Assembly: GCA_963666415.2 (NCBI GenBank)
Contig: CAXXPD010000003.1
Location: forward strand, 3,224,001 to 3,288,000
DNA from: Bin87 sp963666415
GTDB lineage: Bacteria > Chloroflexota > Dehalococcoidia > Lucifugimonadales > UBA3495
Direction of reading: 5' to 3'
Length of the DNA stretch: 64,000 nucleotides
Both the position numbers and the translations under genes were made by a program. Positions 17,212 to 25,671 of the stretch are shown here, one piece after another. The notes under the pieces are model-generated. The model was not told the DNA's origin. It made no database searches and saw only the letters and a program-made list of their open reading frames with translations. Every line of letters starts with the position of its first letter. Positions within the stretch are counted from its first letter, which is position 1.

Positions 17212-17726
17212 GCGCTGTTATCTCCGTCAGTCCGGTCAACGGCCTCTGCTGAATCAGACGCGCCGACCGGAACGCGAATTGAACGGGGCGACTCCCACGG
17301 GTGTACAGAATAAACCTCGGTTTTTGGCCGCCCCCGCAAATCCGGAAAGCAACCCACCTCGTAATTCAACCTGTCAGGCCGAGGGCGGCCGGCAATAGCC
17401 GTAAACTCGGTGGCTAACACACGCCCGCCAGCTGGCAATACTGCGCCGGCCATATCTGAGACGAACGACCACCAACCTGACGAATACTGACCCAGGGAGC
17501 GCTCACTGAGTGGGTGCTGACTGAACGGGAACCGGGAGAGGGGGTAGAGGCAGTCGGGTGAGGAACCGACCAACGTAAGGACAACGGCACCGATAGTTGA
17601 TGTGCCACGGACTACCCCAAAGTAACTAACTGTAAAGCCGGCGCACAGCAACCATAGATTGGTTGGCCGGCATCGTGAAGTGCATGAAGCACGAAATGGA
17701 AGAGAGAGGTAGAAAAAACTACTGTT
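17212..17726 (+). other. 515-bp rpsO-pnp intergenic leader
   Basis: No protein gene fits. The region has several stem-forming segments, for example GGGAGCGCTCACTGAGTGGG at about 17494 and CAGTCGGGTGAGGAACCGAC at about 17550, and is free of the dispersed repeats found in most other gaps. In many bacteria the rpsO-pnp leader holds the RNase III site for PNPase autoregulation; this stretch is unusually long for that. I could not match it to a known RNA family by eye. Confidence 0.4.
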
Positions 17727-20582
17727 ATGACCACAATTGACGCCACTAGTACACTTTTGAACCCCTTCGCCGTGAGCGGCGAGATTGGCGGGCATCCGGT
17801 GGTGCTGGAAACGGGCCGACTTGCGCAGCAAGCTCACGGCGCGGTGACCATCACCTGCGGTGAGACCATTCTGCTGGCCACCGCCGTTATGTCCGACCAG
17901 TCCCGGGAAGGCATCGACTTTCTGCCGCTGACCGTTGAGTTCGAAGAGAGGCTTTACGCCGTGGGCAAGATTCCCGGCAGCTTCTTCCGACGCGAGGGTC
18001 GTCCCGGCACCGAGGCAATCCTGTCGGCGCGGCTTACCGACCGCAGCATCCGGCCCCTGTTCCCCAGGGGCATCCGCAACGAAATCCAGGTAATCATGAC
18101 CGTCCTGTCCGTGGACGAGAACCATCCGCCGGAAACTCTGGGCATGGTTGCGGCTTCCGCCGCCCTGTCCATCAGCCGCATCCCCTTCGACGGGCCGATT
18201 GCCGCCTGCCGGGTAACCTGGGACGGCAGCGAGTTCGGCATCAACGGCAGCTACGCGCAGGCTTCGGCGGCCCGACTCAACATGGTGGTGGCCAGCAACC
18301 GCGAAGCCATCATGATGGTTGAATCCGGTTCGGTGGAAGTGTCGGAAGAAACCATCCTGGAGGGCATTCGCCTGGCGCACCAGAGCAACATGCAAACCAT
18401 CGGTCTCATCGACCAGATGGTGGAAGCGCGCGGCGATGAGAAAGTAACCGTTACGGTGGACTACTCGGCAGCCGAAGAACGCGAGAAGAAGGTTGATGCC
18501 CGGGTGAACGGGCGCATCGCCGAGGTGCTGGGGCGCAACTCATACAAGAGTGAACGCGACGCCGGCCTGGCAGCCATCGAATCCGAAATCGCCGCCCAGC
18601 TGGCCGACGACGTGTCCGTCAAAGAGGTGGCCGAAGCCTTCAAGAATCTGGTCAAGGGACAGGTTCGCAGCCGGATCCTGAACCAGAATATGCGGCCCGA
18701 CGGTCGTAGCCTGAACGAAATCCGGCCCATCACCTGTAGCGTTGGCGAGTTGCCACGGGCGCATGGCAGCGGGTTGTTCACCCGTGGTCAAACGCAGGTG
18801 TTGTCCATTGCCACGCTGGCGTCGCTGTCGATGAAGCAGACGCTGGACACCGTGGGGCCCGAGAATACCAAGCAGTTTATGCACCACTACAACTTCCCGC
18901 CGTACAGCGTGGGAGAAGCGCGCCGCGTGGGTTCCCCCGGCCGGCGAGAAATTGGACACGGCGCCCTGGCAGAACGGGCGATCCTGGCGGCGTTGCCGTC
19001 GAACGACGATTTTCCCTACACCCTGCGCGTGGTCAGCGAAGTGCTGGCGTCCAACGGCTCGACATCGATGGCCAGCGTGTGCGGGTCATCCCTGGCCCTG
19101 ATGGACGCCGGCGTGCCCCTGCGGGCTCCGGTGGCCGGCATCGCCATGGGCCTGATCACCGACTCCGCCGATGGGCAGTATGCCATCCTCAGCGACATCC
19201 AGGGCATCGAGGACTTCCTCGGCGACATGGACTTCAAGGTCGCCGGAACGGCCCAGGGTATCAATGCGTTGCAGATGGACATCAAGATTGATGGCCTGAC
19301 CGAGAACCTGCTGAGCGAAGCGCTGGAGCAGGCGCGGGTTGGTCGCCTGCACATTCTTGACTGCATGGCCGAGGCCATTACGGAGCCGCGCTCGCAGATG
19401 AGCAAGTACGCGCCCAAGCTGATCCGGATGCAGATACCGGTCGAGAAGATCGGGGCGCTCATTGGACCTGGCGGGCGTGTCATCCGCGCCATCCAGGAAG
19501 AGACGGGTTGCTCAATCGACGTTGCCGACGACGGTTCGGTTACCATCGGTTCCAGCGACCAGTCCATGATTGAGCTGGCGACCAGCCGGGTGGACGGGTT
19601 GACCCGGGACCCCGAGATTGGAGACATCATCACCGGCAAGGTTACCCGCACCACCAACTTCGGTGTGTTCGTGGAGCTGACGCCGGGCGGTAAGGATGGC
19701 CTGGTTCGCAACGAAGAAATGGGCGATCTGGCCTACGAAGACGTGGGCTTGGGCCAGGAAATTACCGTGATGATTCACGAGATCGACCACATGGGCCGGA
19801 TCAATATGTCCCGCCGTGCCCTGATGGGAGATACCACGCCGGCCGCGCCGCGCCCTGAGCGCAGCAACTTCGACGACCGTCCCCGTGGCCCTCGCCCCGG
19901 TGGCTTCAGTGGCGGTGGAGGCGGTGGCGGTGGAAACCGCGGCGGCGGCGGCGGTGGTGGCGGTGGCAATCGCGGTGGCTTCGGTGGCGGCGGCGGTGGA
20001 AACCGGGACCGCAACGGCGGTGGTGGTGGACGTGAGGGCGGTGGACGCGAGGGCGGTGGCAACCGCGGTGGCTTCGGCGGCGGCGGTGGCGGCGGTGGAA
20101 ACCGTGGCGGCTTTGGCGGCGACCGTGATCGTGGCCCGCGTCCTGGCGGAGGTGGTGGTGGCAACCGCCCCGGCTACGGCGGCAACCGTGAAGGCGGCAA
20201 TCGTGACGGTGGCAATCGTGACGCGGGGAATCGTGACGCGGGGAATCGTGACGCGGGGAATCGTGACGCAGGGAACCGTGACGCGGGGAATCGTGACGCA
20301 GGGAACCGTGACGCAGGGAACCGTGACGCAGGGAACCGTGACGCAGGGAACCGTGACGCAGGGAACCGTGACGCAGGGAACCGTGACACGGGGAATCGTG
20401 ACACGGGGAATCGTGACGCGGGGAACCGGGATGGCGGCCAACGCAACGAGCGCGACCGTAACTCCATGCTCGGCAGCGATCCCAACGACCGCGGCGGGCG
20501 TCGGCCTCCCCCGCGCGATGCCGGTAGGGGTAATCCCTCCGACCGTCGGTTCCTCGGCGGTGGTGGCGGCGGACGCCGTTAG
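17727..20582 (+). CDS. pnp: Polyribonucleotide nucleotidyltransferase with long repetitive C-terminal tail
   Basis: 951 aa, about 200 more than usual. The core is a standard PNPase: first RNase PH domain (about residues 10-150), alpha-helical linker, second RNase PH domain (about 320-550, with the catalytic aspartate pair near MDIKIDGL), KH domain with IGPGG at about 579, and S1 domain at about 631-700 (GKVTRTTNFGVFVEL). It degrades RNA 3' to 5' by phosphorolysis in the degradosome. From about residue 705 the chain becomes glycine- and arginine-rich (GGGGGGNRGG runs), then 17 pentapeptides of the GNRDA type (about 819-903), then a basic end GGGGGRR. RGG-like tails bind RNA or drive condensation in other proteins; that role here is inferred. 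Confidence 0.95.
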   Translation: MTTIDATSTLLNPFAVSGEIGGHPVVLETGRLAQQAHGAVTITCGETILLATAVMSDQSREGIDFLPLTVEFEERLYAVGKIPGSFFRREGRPGTEAILSARLTDRSIRPLFPRGIRNEIQVIMTVLSVDENHPPETLGMVAASAALSISRIPFDGPIAACRVTWDGSEFGINGSYAQASAARLNMVVASNREAIMMVESGSVEVSEETILEGIRLAHQSNMQTIGLIDQMVEARGDEKVTVTVDYSAAEEREKKVDARVNGRIAEVLGRNSYKSERDAGLAAIESEIAAQLADDVSVKEVAEAFKNLVKGQVRSRILNQNMRPDGRSLNEIRPITCSVGELPRAHGSGLFTRGQTQVLSIATLASLSMKQTLDTVGPENTKQFMHHYNFPPYSVGEARRVGSPGRREIGHGALAERAILAALPSNDDFPYTLRVVSEVLASNGSTSMASVCGSSLALMDAGVPLRAPVAGIAMGLITDSADGQYAILSDIQGIEDFLGDMDFKVAGTAQGINALQMDIKIDGLTENLLSEALEQARVGRLHILDCMAEAITEPRSQMSKYAPKLIRMQIPVEKIGALIGPGGRVIRAIQEETGCSIDVADDGSVTIGSSDQSMIELATSRVDGLTRDPEIGDIITGKVTRTTNFGVFVELTPGGKDGLVRNEEMGDLAYEDVGLGQEITVMIHEIDHMGRINMSRRALMGDTTPAAPRPERSNFDDRPRGPRPGGFSGGGGGGGGNRGGGGGGGGGNRGGFGGGGGGNRDRNGGGGGREGGGREGGGNRGGFGGGGGGGGNRGGFGGDRDRGPRPGGGGGGNRPGYGGNREGGNRDGGNRDAGNRDAGNRDAGNRDAGNRDAGNRDAGNRDAGNRDAGNRDAGNRDAGNRDAGNRDTGNRDTGNRDAGNRDGGQRNERDRNSMLGSDPNDRGGRRPPPRDAGRGNPSDRRFLGGGGGGRR
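20181..20435 (+). repeat. In-frame 15-bp minisatellite (17 units) in pnp
   Basis: Seventeen units of 15 bp (consensus GGGAACCGTGACGCA) encode GNRDA/GNRDG/GNRDT/GNREG. Runs of identical consecutive units, for example around 20286-20375, point to recent slippage or unequal crossover. Because units are multiples of three, copy-number change alters tail length without frameshift. Confidence 0.92.
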
Positions 20583-20619
20583 GTAAACATGGCGGGCGGG
20601 GGGTTGGCCCTCACCCCAA

Positions 20620-20650
20620 CCCCTCTCCCGTTGGGAGAGGGGCTTTTTTT
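20620..20650 (+). terminator. Rho-independent terminator after pnp
   Basis: CCCCTCTCCC, a 3-base loop GTT and GGGAGAGGGG form a perfect 10-bp stem, followed by C and seven T. It lies 38 bp after the pnp stop. The stem belongs to the dispersed CTCTCCC hairpin family, so at least one member works as a genuine terminator. Confidence 0.85.
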
Positions 20651-20787
20651 GTGGCTGACTCCTGCGCATGCACTGTTGGGGCGGCTGCGGTGTGTATTGG
20701 AGCGGGGTTTGTTTCGTGGCGTTGCCCGTCGCGATGACTGGCGGTGCGGGCACTTTCCGCTGCGGAGGGGGTTGGGGCCGGGGTTTG

Positions 20788-20990
20788 GCCCTCACCCTGG
20801 CCATCTCACATCGAAGGAGATGGGCTCATGCGCAGCCACTGTGTCATTGCGAGGAGCGCCCGCTCATCCCGAGCCCGTCGAGGGACGTGGCAATCTCGAT
20901 GAGGTTGAACACACGTCGGTGAGCCGCCGTTGCTACGGCGACGGGATTGCCACGCTACGCTCGCAATGACGCAGTGGGTACGCGTGCGAG
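20788..20990. repeat. CTCTCCC-type remnant followed by a long dispersed element
   Basis: The long element (20826-20985) begins CTCATGCGCAGCCACTGTGT with CATTGCGAGGAGCG, carries CCCGAGCCCGTCGAGGGACG and CCGCCGTTGCTACGGCGACG, and ends TCGCAATGACGCAGTGGGTA. Outer inverted ends are recognisable. It lies between pnp and the convergent glycosylase gene. Confidence 0.7.
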
Positions 20991-21015
20991 GGAGAGAGGA
21001 GTCCCCCGGTGGGCG

Positions 21016-21837
21016 TCAGTTGCGCAGGAGCATTCCGGGCTGACACTGGCGGCAGTAGCTGGTTATGCGCTGGTTGGCTTTGAGCTCGGTGATGGCGCCG
21101 CCGCAACGGGGGCAGGGCTGGCCGCCCCTGTTGTGTACGGCCAGAAAATCCCGCACCTTGTGGTCAATCTGCTCGCTCATGTGCTGGCGCACAGTGTCCA
21201 TGGCGTCCATGACCACCTGACGGCAGGAGTGGTGGATGCGGTGCAGCTCATCGTCGGTCAGCGCTTTGCGCTTCTTGAACGGATACACGCCGGCGTGGAA
21301 CAGAATCTCATCGGCGTAAGCGTTGCCGATGCCGGACACGACACGCCCGCGAGTCAGCACGCCCTTGATCTCGCCGCTAAACCCCTTCAGGTTCGCCTTG
21401 AAGTCATCAAAGCTGGTGCCGTCCAGCACGTCCGGACCCTGCTCGGCTAGCCCCGGCACCGCGTCGACGTCTGCATCGTCAACGTAGTAGAACTGCCCCA
21501 TCTGCCGGTCGTCGACGTAGCGCAGGTCAATCTCGCCGGATAGCTGGAAGCGCACGCAGGTTTTTTTGAACACGCGCTGCTTGCTGGGGATGTACTGCAG
21601 CCCGCCGGTCAGCTTGGGATTGATGACCACGGTGCGTCCGCCCGATAGCCCCAGCAGGAAGAACTTGCCGCGCCGTTCGACGGATAGAAACTCCCGGCCC
21701 GCAATGTCTTCGGTCAAGTCGCCGGCCAGCGACCGAACCACGCTGGGTTTCAGAATCTGGGTGGTGTTGATGGTCTGCCCGGGCAGCTTCTCCAGCAGAA
21801 ACTCGGCAACCACCTGCATTTCGGGCGCTTCCGGCAT
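21016..21837 (-). CDS. mutM: Fpg/Nei-family DNA glycosylase (formamidopyrimidine-DNA glycosylase)
   Basis: 273 aa starting at the ATG at 21837. After processing the N-terminal proline (MPEAPEMQ) is the nucleophile that attacks the sugar of oxidised bases, and the following glutamate is the proton donor. The helix-two-turn-helix region includes GRVVSGIGNAYADEILFHAGVYP, and the C-terminal zinc finger is C-P-R-C-G ... C-R-Q-C. It excises 8-oxoguanine or formamidopyrimidines and cuts the strand by beta,delta-elimination. The usual HLGMTG loop reads NPKLTGGL, so substrate choice may differ between Fpg and Nei types. It lies just downstream (14 bp) of the alkyltransferase-like pseudogene, originally a DNA-repair operon. 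Confidence 0.87.
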   Translation of the reverse strand: MPEAPEMQVVAEFLLEKLPGQTINTTQILKPSVVRSLAGDLTEDIAGREFLSVERRGKFFLLGLSGGRTVVINPKLTGGLQYIPSKQRVFKKTCVRFQLSGEIDLRYVDDRQMGQFYYVDDADVDAVPGLAEQGPDVLDGTSFDDFKANLKGFSGEIKGVLTRGRVVSGIGNAYADEILFHAGVYPFKKRKALTDDELHRIHHSCRQVVMDAMDTVRQHMSEQIDHKVRDFLAVHNRGGQPCPRCGGAITELKANQRITSYCRQCQPGMLLRN

Positions 21838-21851
21838 TGCGATTGCAGCTC

Positions 21852-22099
21852 CTAATAAGGGTCCAACCAGCCGAACCTGCGGAAACTGATCCGTCCCGCG
21901 TCGCTGAATTCCACGCCTTCCTGCAACAGTAATTCCCGTTGCAGCTGGGCGCCCAGGCCGACGCCGCGTGGACTGATCTTGCCCTGGTGGTTGACGACCC
22001 GCTGCCACGGCACATCGGTATCGCGGTCCAGCGACGCCATGCAGAAGCCCACCATGCGAGGCGTGCAGCCGCCGACGATCAACGCAATCTGGCCGTAAG
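21852..22099 (-). pseudogene. Alkyltransferase-like (ATL) DNA-repair gene, C-terminal fragment
   Basis: The fragment reads YGQIALIVGG...DVPWQRVVNHQGKISPRG, the DNA-binding domain of the O6-alkylguanine transferase family. The acceptor position has tryptophan (PWQRV) where active methyltransferases have cysteine (PCHRV). It is thus an ATL protein, which recognises O6-alkylguanine and hands it to nucleotide excision repair. The gene is cut by IS1380 copy 1; GTAAG is duplicated at 22095-22099 and 23803-23807. Confidence 0.87.
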
Positions 22100-23802
22100 C
22101 CCCAATCCACCGAAAAGATGAGTGTCGCGGTGTGCTGAAGGGGTAAGAAAGTGCTCCTGTGCATCTGGGATAATGGCTTTTGAAACAGGAAACCGTCCCC
22201 AGGCCAGGAGCACCCAAAAGATGCTAGCAGATGACCACCCCGACCGCATCCAAATCGCCTTTGACGACCACCGCCTGGTGGCCAATGCTGGGCTGATCCT
22301 GCCAGCCACGCTGGGCCGGCATCTGGGCCGGCCCGAACTGGTTGACCGGCACCTGGACCTGGGTCGCGCCCCAGGCCGAGCCAACACCGGCGACAAGGTG
22401 ATGACGCTGGTGGCGTCTGCTCTGGCCGGAGGAGACTGCATTGACGACGCCGACGTGCTGCGCACCGGCGGGACGGCTAGCGCCATCGGCTGCGTAGTCA
22501 AGGCGCCATCCACCCTGGGGACCTTCCTGCGCAGTTTCCGGTGGGGCCACGTCCGCCAACTGGATCGGGTCAGCCGGGAGCTGCTGGCCCGGGCCTGGGC
22601 GGCTGGGGCCGGACCCGGCGACGGGCCGTTGACCATCGACCTGGACTCCACCATCTGCGAGACATACGGTCTGGCCAAGGAGGGGGCGCGCGACCACGGC
22701 TACACCGGCCAGCGAGGCTATCACCCGCTGCTGGCCATTGCCGCCGGCACCGGCGACGTGCTGATGGCTCGGCTGCGCAAGGGCCGCGCCAACACCGTTC
22801 GGGGCGCCGCCCACTTTCTACGCGAGACGGTGGGGCGAGTACGCTACGCTGGCGCCAGAGGACAACTCACGGTGCGGGCTGACAGCGGCTTCTACACTCA
22901 CGCCATCGTCGCCGTCTGCCGCAAGATGGATGTCCGCTACTCCATCACCATCCGCCAGCATAAAAGCCTGCGGAATATCATCGAGGCCATACCCGAGACT
23001 GACTGGACGCCGATTCCCTACTGGATGGACGGCGCCGCCGACGTGGCGGAGACCACCTACGCCCCCTTCCAGGATGAGCCCGACGCCGCACCGGTGCGGC
23101 TCAGCGTCCGGCGGGTGAAGCCCACGCCCGGCTCCCAGCTGGCCCTCTTCGCCAGCTACCGCTATCACGGCTTCATCACCGACCGAGACGGGGACACCCT
23201 GGAACTGGAGGCCGACCATCGGCGCCACGCCGAGATCGAGAACGCCATCCGAGACCTCAAGTACGGCGTCGGGCTCAACCATCTCCCCTCAGGCCGCTTC
23301 GCCGCCAACGGCGCCTGGCTGGCGGTGCAGGTGATGGCGCATAACCTGGCTCGCTGGACCGCGCGCATCGGTCTGGGTGAGCAACTGGTAACCACCAAGA
23401 CCCTCCGACGACGCTTCTTCTCCCTCGCCGGACGGCTCACCCGCTCGGCGCGCCGCCTCACTTTGCATCTTCCCCAGCGCTGGCCCCGGGAAAACCAGTT
23501 CAGTCGCGCCTTGGCTCGATTGCGAGCCCTTCCACTCCCAGCCTGACGGCGGCCGTCTGCCACTGACCCGCTATCCGGCCATCTGACCGTTCCCGCCAAC
23601 TCAGCCCGCGAAGGGCACTCCTTGCCCACCGCATCTCGAATTACGCCCGCCATGGCCACTGAAGGCCGCCATCATCGTGTCTGGGTGCCTACTTCACACC
23701 GCCCTCATCCCCATCTATTGGAACCTGGCCTGGCCTGTTCGCCCTCCCTTGCCCATCAACCCTGGTGTCAACTCCAGCGTACATCGCTTCGGTGGATTCG
23801 GG
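22100..23802 (+). mobile_element. IS1380-family insertion sequence, copy 1 (1703 bp)
   Basis: Terminal inverted repeats are CCCCAATCCACCGAA at the left and TTCGGTGGATTCGGG at the right, with the 5-bp target duplication GTAAG. One long intact transposase gene is present. Related copies lie at 40896-44068 (nested and interrupted) and 61937-63496 (degraded). It disrupts the ATL gene. Confidence 0.94.
22221..23546 (+). CDS. IS1380-family transposase
   Basis: 441 aa from the ATG at 22221, with AGGAG 11 bp upstream; the frame is open further upstream but that lies in the element's end. The core has LTIDLDSTICETYG (first catalytic aspartate), TVRADSGFYTHAIVAVCRKMDVRYSIT (second), and HAEIENAIRDLKYGVGLNHLPSGRF (catalytic glutamate), the IS1380 DDE arrangement. 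The frame is complete. The C-terminus is arginine-rich (RSARRLTLHLPQRWP). Confidence 0.93.
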   Translation: MLADDHPDRIQIAFDDHRLVANAGLILPATLGRHLGRPELVDRHLDLGRAPGRANTGDKVMTLVASALAGGDCIDDADVLRTGGTASAIGCVVKAPSTLGTFLRSFRWGHVRQLDRVSRELLARAWAAGAGPGDGPLTIDLDSTICETYGLAKEGARDHGYTGQRGYHPLLAIAAGTGDVLMARLRKGRANTVRGAAHFLRETVGRVRYAGARGQLTVRADSGFYTHAIVAVCRKMDVRYSITIRQHKSLRNIIEAIPETDWTPIPYWMDGAADVAETTYAPFQDEPDAAPVRLSVRRVKPTPGSQLALFASYRYHGFITDRDGDTLELEADHRRHAEIENAIRDLKYGVGLNHLPSGRFAANGAWLAVQVMAHNLARWTARIGLGEQLVTTKTLRRRFFSLAGRLTRSARRLTLHLPQRWPRENQFSRALARLRALPLPA

Positions 23803-23934
23803 GTAAGTAGCGACTCGGCCGTAGGGAATCTGCCGCACCATATCGATGATGCGCGCGTAGACGGGAGCGACTACGGGTGTCGCGGCTGTTGCGTCGACGT
23901 CGTCAACAATGTCGGGAATTTTGGAAGGACGCAT
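23803..23934 (-). pseudogene. Alkyltransferase-like (ATL) gene, N-terminal fragment
   Basis: It starts at the ATG at 23934 and reads VYARIIDMVRQIPYGRVATY, the first half of the ATL/MGMT DNA-binding domain. The IS1380 insertion then adds PESTEA. Joining across one copy of GTAAG restores GRVATYGQIALIVGG with the fragment at 21852-22099, giving an ancestral protein of about 125 aa. Confidence 0.85.
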
Positions 23935-24021
23935 GGCGTTAGTCTACCAGCCCGGTTTTCGGTCGCGCTACTGACTACCGGGCAGTGCTACGTAGTCCGG
24001 TTCCCGTGGCCGTTGCCATCC

Positions 24022-24029
24022 TGTATTAT
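24022..24029 (+). promoter_or_regulatory. Putative -10 of the VOC gene (TGTATTAT)
   Basis: TATTAT preceded directly by TG lies 40 bp before the VOC ATG. A near-identical TGTATGAT lies before the gene at 28671. Confidence 0.35.
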
Positions 24030-24069
24030 CGGCATCTGAACCACCATCAACGGAGCAGGAGGTAGCAGC

Positions 24070-24465
24070 ATGGAATATCGGATTAATCACGTGCACATCA
24101 GGGCCGCGGACCCTCGGTCTACCGCCGAGTGGTACGAAAAATACTTCGGGGCCAAGATTGTGTCGGAACGGGAAGTGATGCCGAACACCATTACCATCGG
24201 TATGCAGATGGGCGGACAGTGTCGGTTGAACGTCTCGTCCAAGCCGCCCGGCACGTCTGACGAGCGCAGCGTGGCCGAACTCAACCGCCTGGGTCTGGAG
24301 CACTTTGGTTTCGATGTCGAAGACCTGGCAGCCGAGCTTGAGCGGTTGCAGGCGGCCGGCATCCGGGTTGTCCTACCCTACACGGCCACCCCCACGGGCA
24401 GTCATCTGGCCTATATCGAAGGTCCCGATGACGTGCTCATCGAGCTGGTGCAGCCGGCGAGTTAG
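24070..24465 (+). CDS. VOC-family (glyoxalase/dioxygenase fold) protein
   Basis: 131 aa, with AGGAGG 8 bp before the ATG. Paired beta-alpha-beta modules are evident: INHVHIRAADPRSTAEWYEKYFGAKI at the start, LEHFGFDVEDLAAELERL in the middle and YIEGPDDVLIELVQ at the end. H7 or H9, the histidine of LEHFGF and the glutamate of IELV are the expected metal ligands. The family includes glyoxalase I, ring-cleaving dioxygenases and fosfomycin-resistance enzymes; length and motif match lactoylglutathione-lyase-like proteins, but the substrate is unknown. Confidence 0.82.
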   Translation: MEYRINHVHIRAADPRSTAEWYEKYFGAKIVSEREVMPNTITIGMQMGGQCRLNVSSKPPGTSDERSVAELNRLGLEHFGFDVEDLAAELERLQAAGIRVVLPYTATPTGSHLAYIEGPDDVLIELVQPAS

Positions 24466-24477
24466 GTTCGTCAACTC

Positions 24478-24516
24478 CCTGGCCCTCTCCCTTGATGGGA
24501 GAGGGCCAGGGTGAGG
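24478..24516. repeat. CTCTCCC/GGGAGAG hairpin
   Basis: CCCTGGCCCTCTCCCTTGAT then GGGAGAGGGCCAGGG: a perfect 15-bp stem with a 6-base loop between convergent genes. A probable bidirectional terminator, though without a T-tract. Confidence 0.6.
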
Positions 24517-24569
24517 GTGAAAAGGTTCCCACCATTGCCCTTACCCAGGGCAACCGTGTCACCCAGCAG

Positions 24570-25139
24570 TTACGCGGCGTCCTTGGGTTCGGCCACCTCG
24601 GCTTTGAGCGCCCCGGCGGCCCAAGCCAGCGCTGCCAGCATCATCAGCGGGTCCATTATCTGCCAGACGATACCGTTGTTGGTAAAGTACGCGTTGACGA
24701 AAACCGCCACGCCGAGGACAAACGCCTTCGCCGCGCCGATTCTGCCGGCAGCGCAGCCGCATCGCCAGAGGGCCACAGCCGCCACGCTGCAAAACGCGAT
24801 GAACAGGGGATTGGTCGTCAGCCACACTTCGCCGGAATAATCACCGAACCAGGCGTCGCTGTAAGTGTTGGCAAAGACCGCCAGGGCGAAAATACCCAAC
24901 GCCAGGCTGCGTACCCAGGCCGCGCGGCGGGTGCTGAGCCAGGCCATCCACACGCCGGCCACGGCGATAATCAGCGCACCCAGCTGCCAGGCCCGCCAGA
25001 GCCATTGGTTGGTATCCATCCCGTCGCCAAGGATCGTGGTTTTTTCGGCCCAGGCGAACACGGCCACCGCCACAAAAGCGACGGCGGCGATCGATGCGAT
25101 CGGGTTCAGGTCTCCGCAGGGCGCTAACAATTTACGCAT
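24570..25139 (-). CDS. Membrane protein of unknown family
   Basis: 189 aa with about five hydrophobic helices: IASIAAVAFVAVAVFAW, LGALIIAVAGVWMAWL, LALGIFALAVFANTY, PLFIAFCSVAAVALW and AAKAFVLGVAVFVNAYF. The C-terminal tail (AEVAEPKDAA) is soluble. I do not recognise the family. It is convergent with the VOC gene. No ribosome-binding site decides the start; an ATG at 25018 within a frame-consistent MDTNQWLW is an alternative. Confidence 0.6.
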   Translation of the reverse strand: MRKLLAPCGDLNPIASIAAVAFVAVAVFAWAEKTTILGDGMDTNQWLWRAWQLGALIIAVAGVWMAWLSTRRAAWVRSLALGIFALAVFANTYSDAWFGDYSGEVWLTTNPLFIAFCSVAAVALWRCGCAAGRIGAAKAFVLGVAVFVNAYFTNNGIVWQIMDPLMMLAALAWAAGALKAEVAEPKDAA

Positions 25140-25158
25140 CAGGATGACTCACACATGA

Positions 25159-25222
25159 CCCTCACCCTAACCCTCTCCCATCAAGGGAGAGGGGACTGAC
25201 AAGGGAGAGCGGTTGGGATGGA
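25159..25222. repeat. CTCTCCC/GGGAGAG hairpin
   Basis: CACCCTAACCCTCTCCC with ATCAAGGGAGAGGGG, followed by a partial second arm (AAGGGAGAGCGG), between the membrane protein and the ABM gene. Confidence 0.6.
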
Positions 25223-25243
25223 TGTGGGAAGGCCGGAGGCGTA

Positions 25244-25582
25244 TTACCAGTTGACCAGCCCCGGCTTCTGTGCCTTCCAGCCGGCGTCGGAGGGGAAGAC
25301 GGTTTCCATCTCGACGCGGCCCAGGTCGCCGTCGAACATGTGCTCCACTGCGGAGCGCCAGGCGGTGTAATGAGGCTGTTCGCGGTGGGTGGCGTGGCCG
25401 GCGCGGTCGGTGTAGACCTCGTACAGGTAGAACTGGTTGGGGTTGTCGGGGTTTCGCAGGATGTCGAAGCGGAAGCAGTTTTCCTCGTCGCGCACCGAGC
25501 CCTGGCCGTCGCCCAGGCTAGCCTTGGCAAACTCGTCGGCGTAGCCGTCCTTGATGTTGACGGTAACGAAAAGAGCGTACAT
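25244..25582 (-). CDS. Antibiotic biosynthesis monooxygenase (ABM) domain protein
   Basis: 112 aa from the ATG at 25582, with GGAGG 11 bp upstream; a frame extension to 25627 is rejected because it covers the promoter. The ABM ferredoxin-like fold is shown by MYALFVTVNIKDGYADEF at the start, then CFRFDILRNPDNPNQFYLYEVYTDRAGHATHREQPHY. Relatives are small quinol or heme-degrading monooxygenases and LsrG-type isomerases. No conserved partner is next to it. Confidence 0.8.
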   Translation of the reverse strand: MYALFVTVNIKDGYADEFAKASLGDGQGSVRDEENCFRFDILRNPDNPNQFYLYEVYTDRAGHATHREQPHYTAWRSAVEHMFDGDLGRVEMETVFPSDAGWKAQKPGLVNW

Positions 25583-25642
25583 AACGGGTGTCCTCCTGTG
25601 GGTTGAGGCGGCGACAGAGAGTAGCAAATGGCCGCCAGCGGC

Positions 25643-25651
25643 ATTATAGCA
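25643..25651 (-). promoter_or_regulatory. Extended -10 promoter of the ABM gene (TGCTATAAT)
   Basis: On the minus strand TGCTATAAT lies 61 bp before the ABM ATG. It is identical to the rplS promoter element. Confidence 0.55.
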
Positions 25652-25671
25652 GGGGGTGGAGTGGGGCCCAG

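Noticed and set aside
17212..17726. RNase P RNA or tmRNA
   Set aside because: The conserved RNase P and tmRNA signature segments could not be found on either strand, so no RNA gene is called.
16945..20582. rpsO-pnp gene order as unusual
   Set aside because: This is the common bacterial arrangement; only the leader length and the PNPase tail are notable.
19512..20804. 430-aa minus-strand frame rich in VTIPRVT repeats
   Set aside because: An antisense reading of the pnp glycine-rich tail and minisatellite, not a separate gene.
23689..23802. Separate small gene encoded at the right end of IS1380 copy 1
   Set aside because: The open frame here is the truncated ATL gene reading into the IS end (PESTEA...), not an independent gene.
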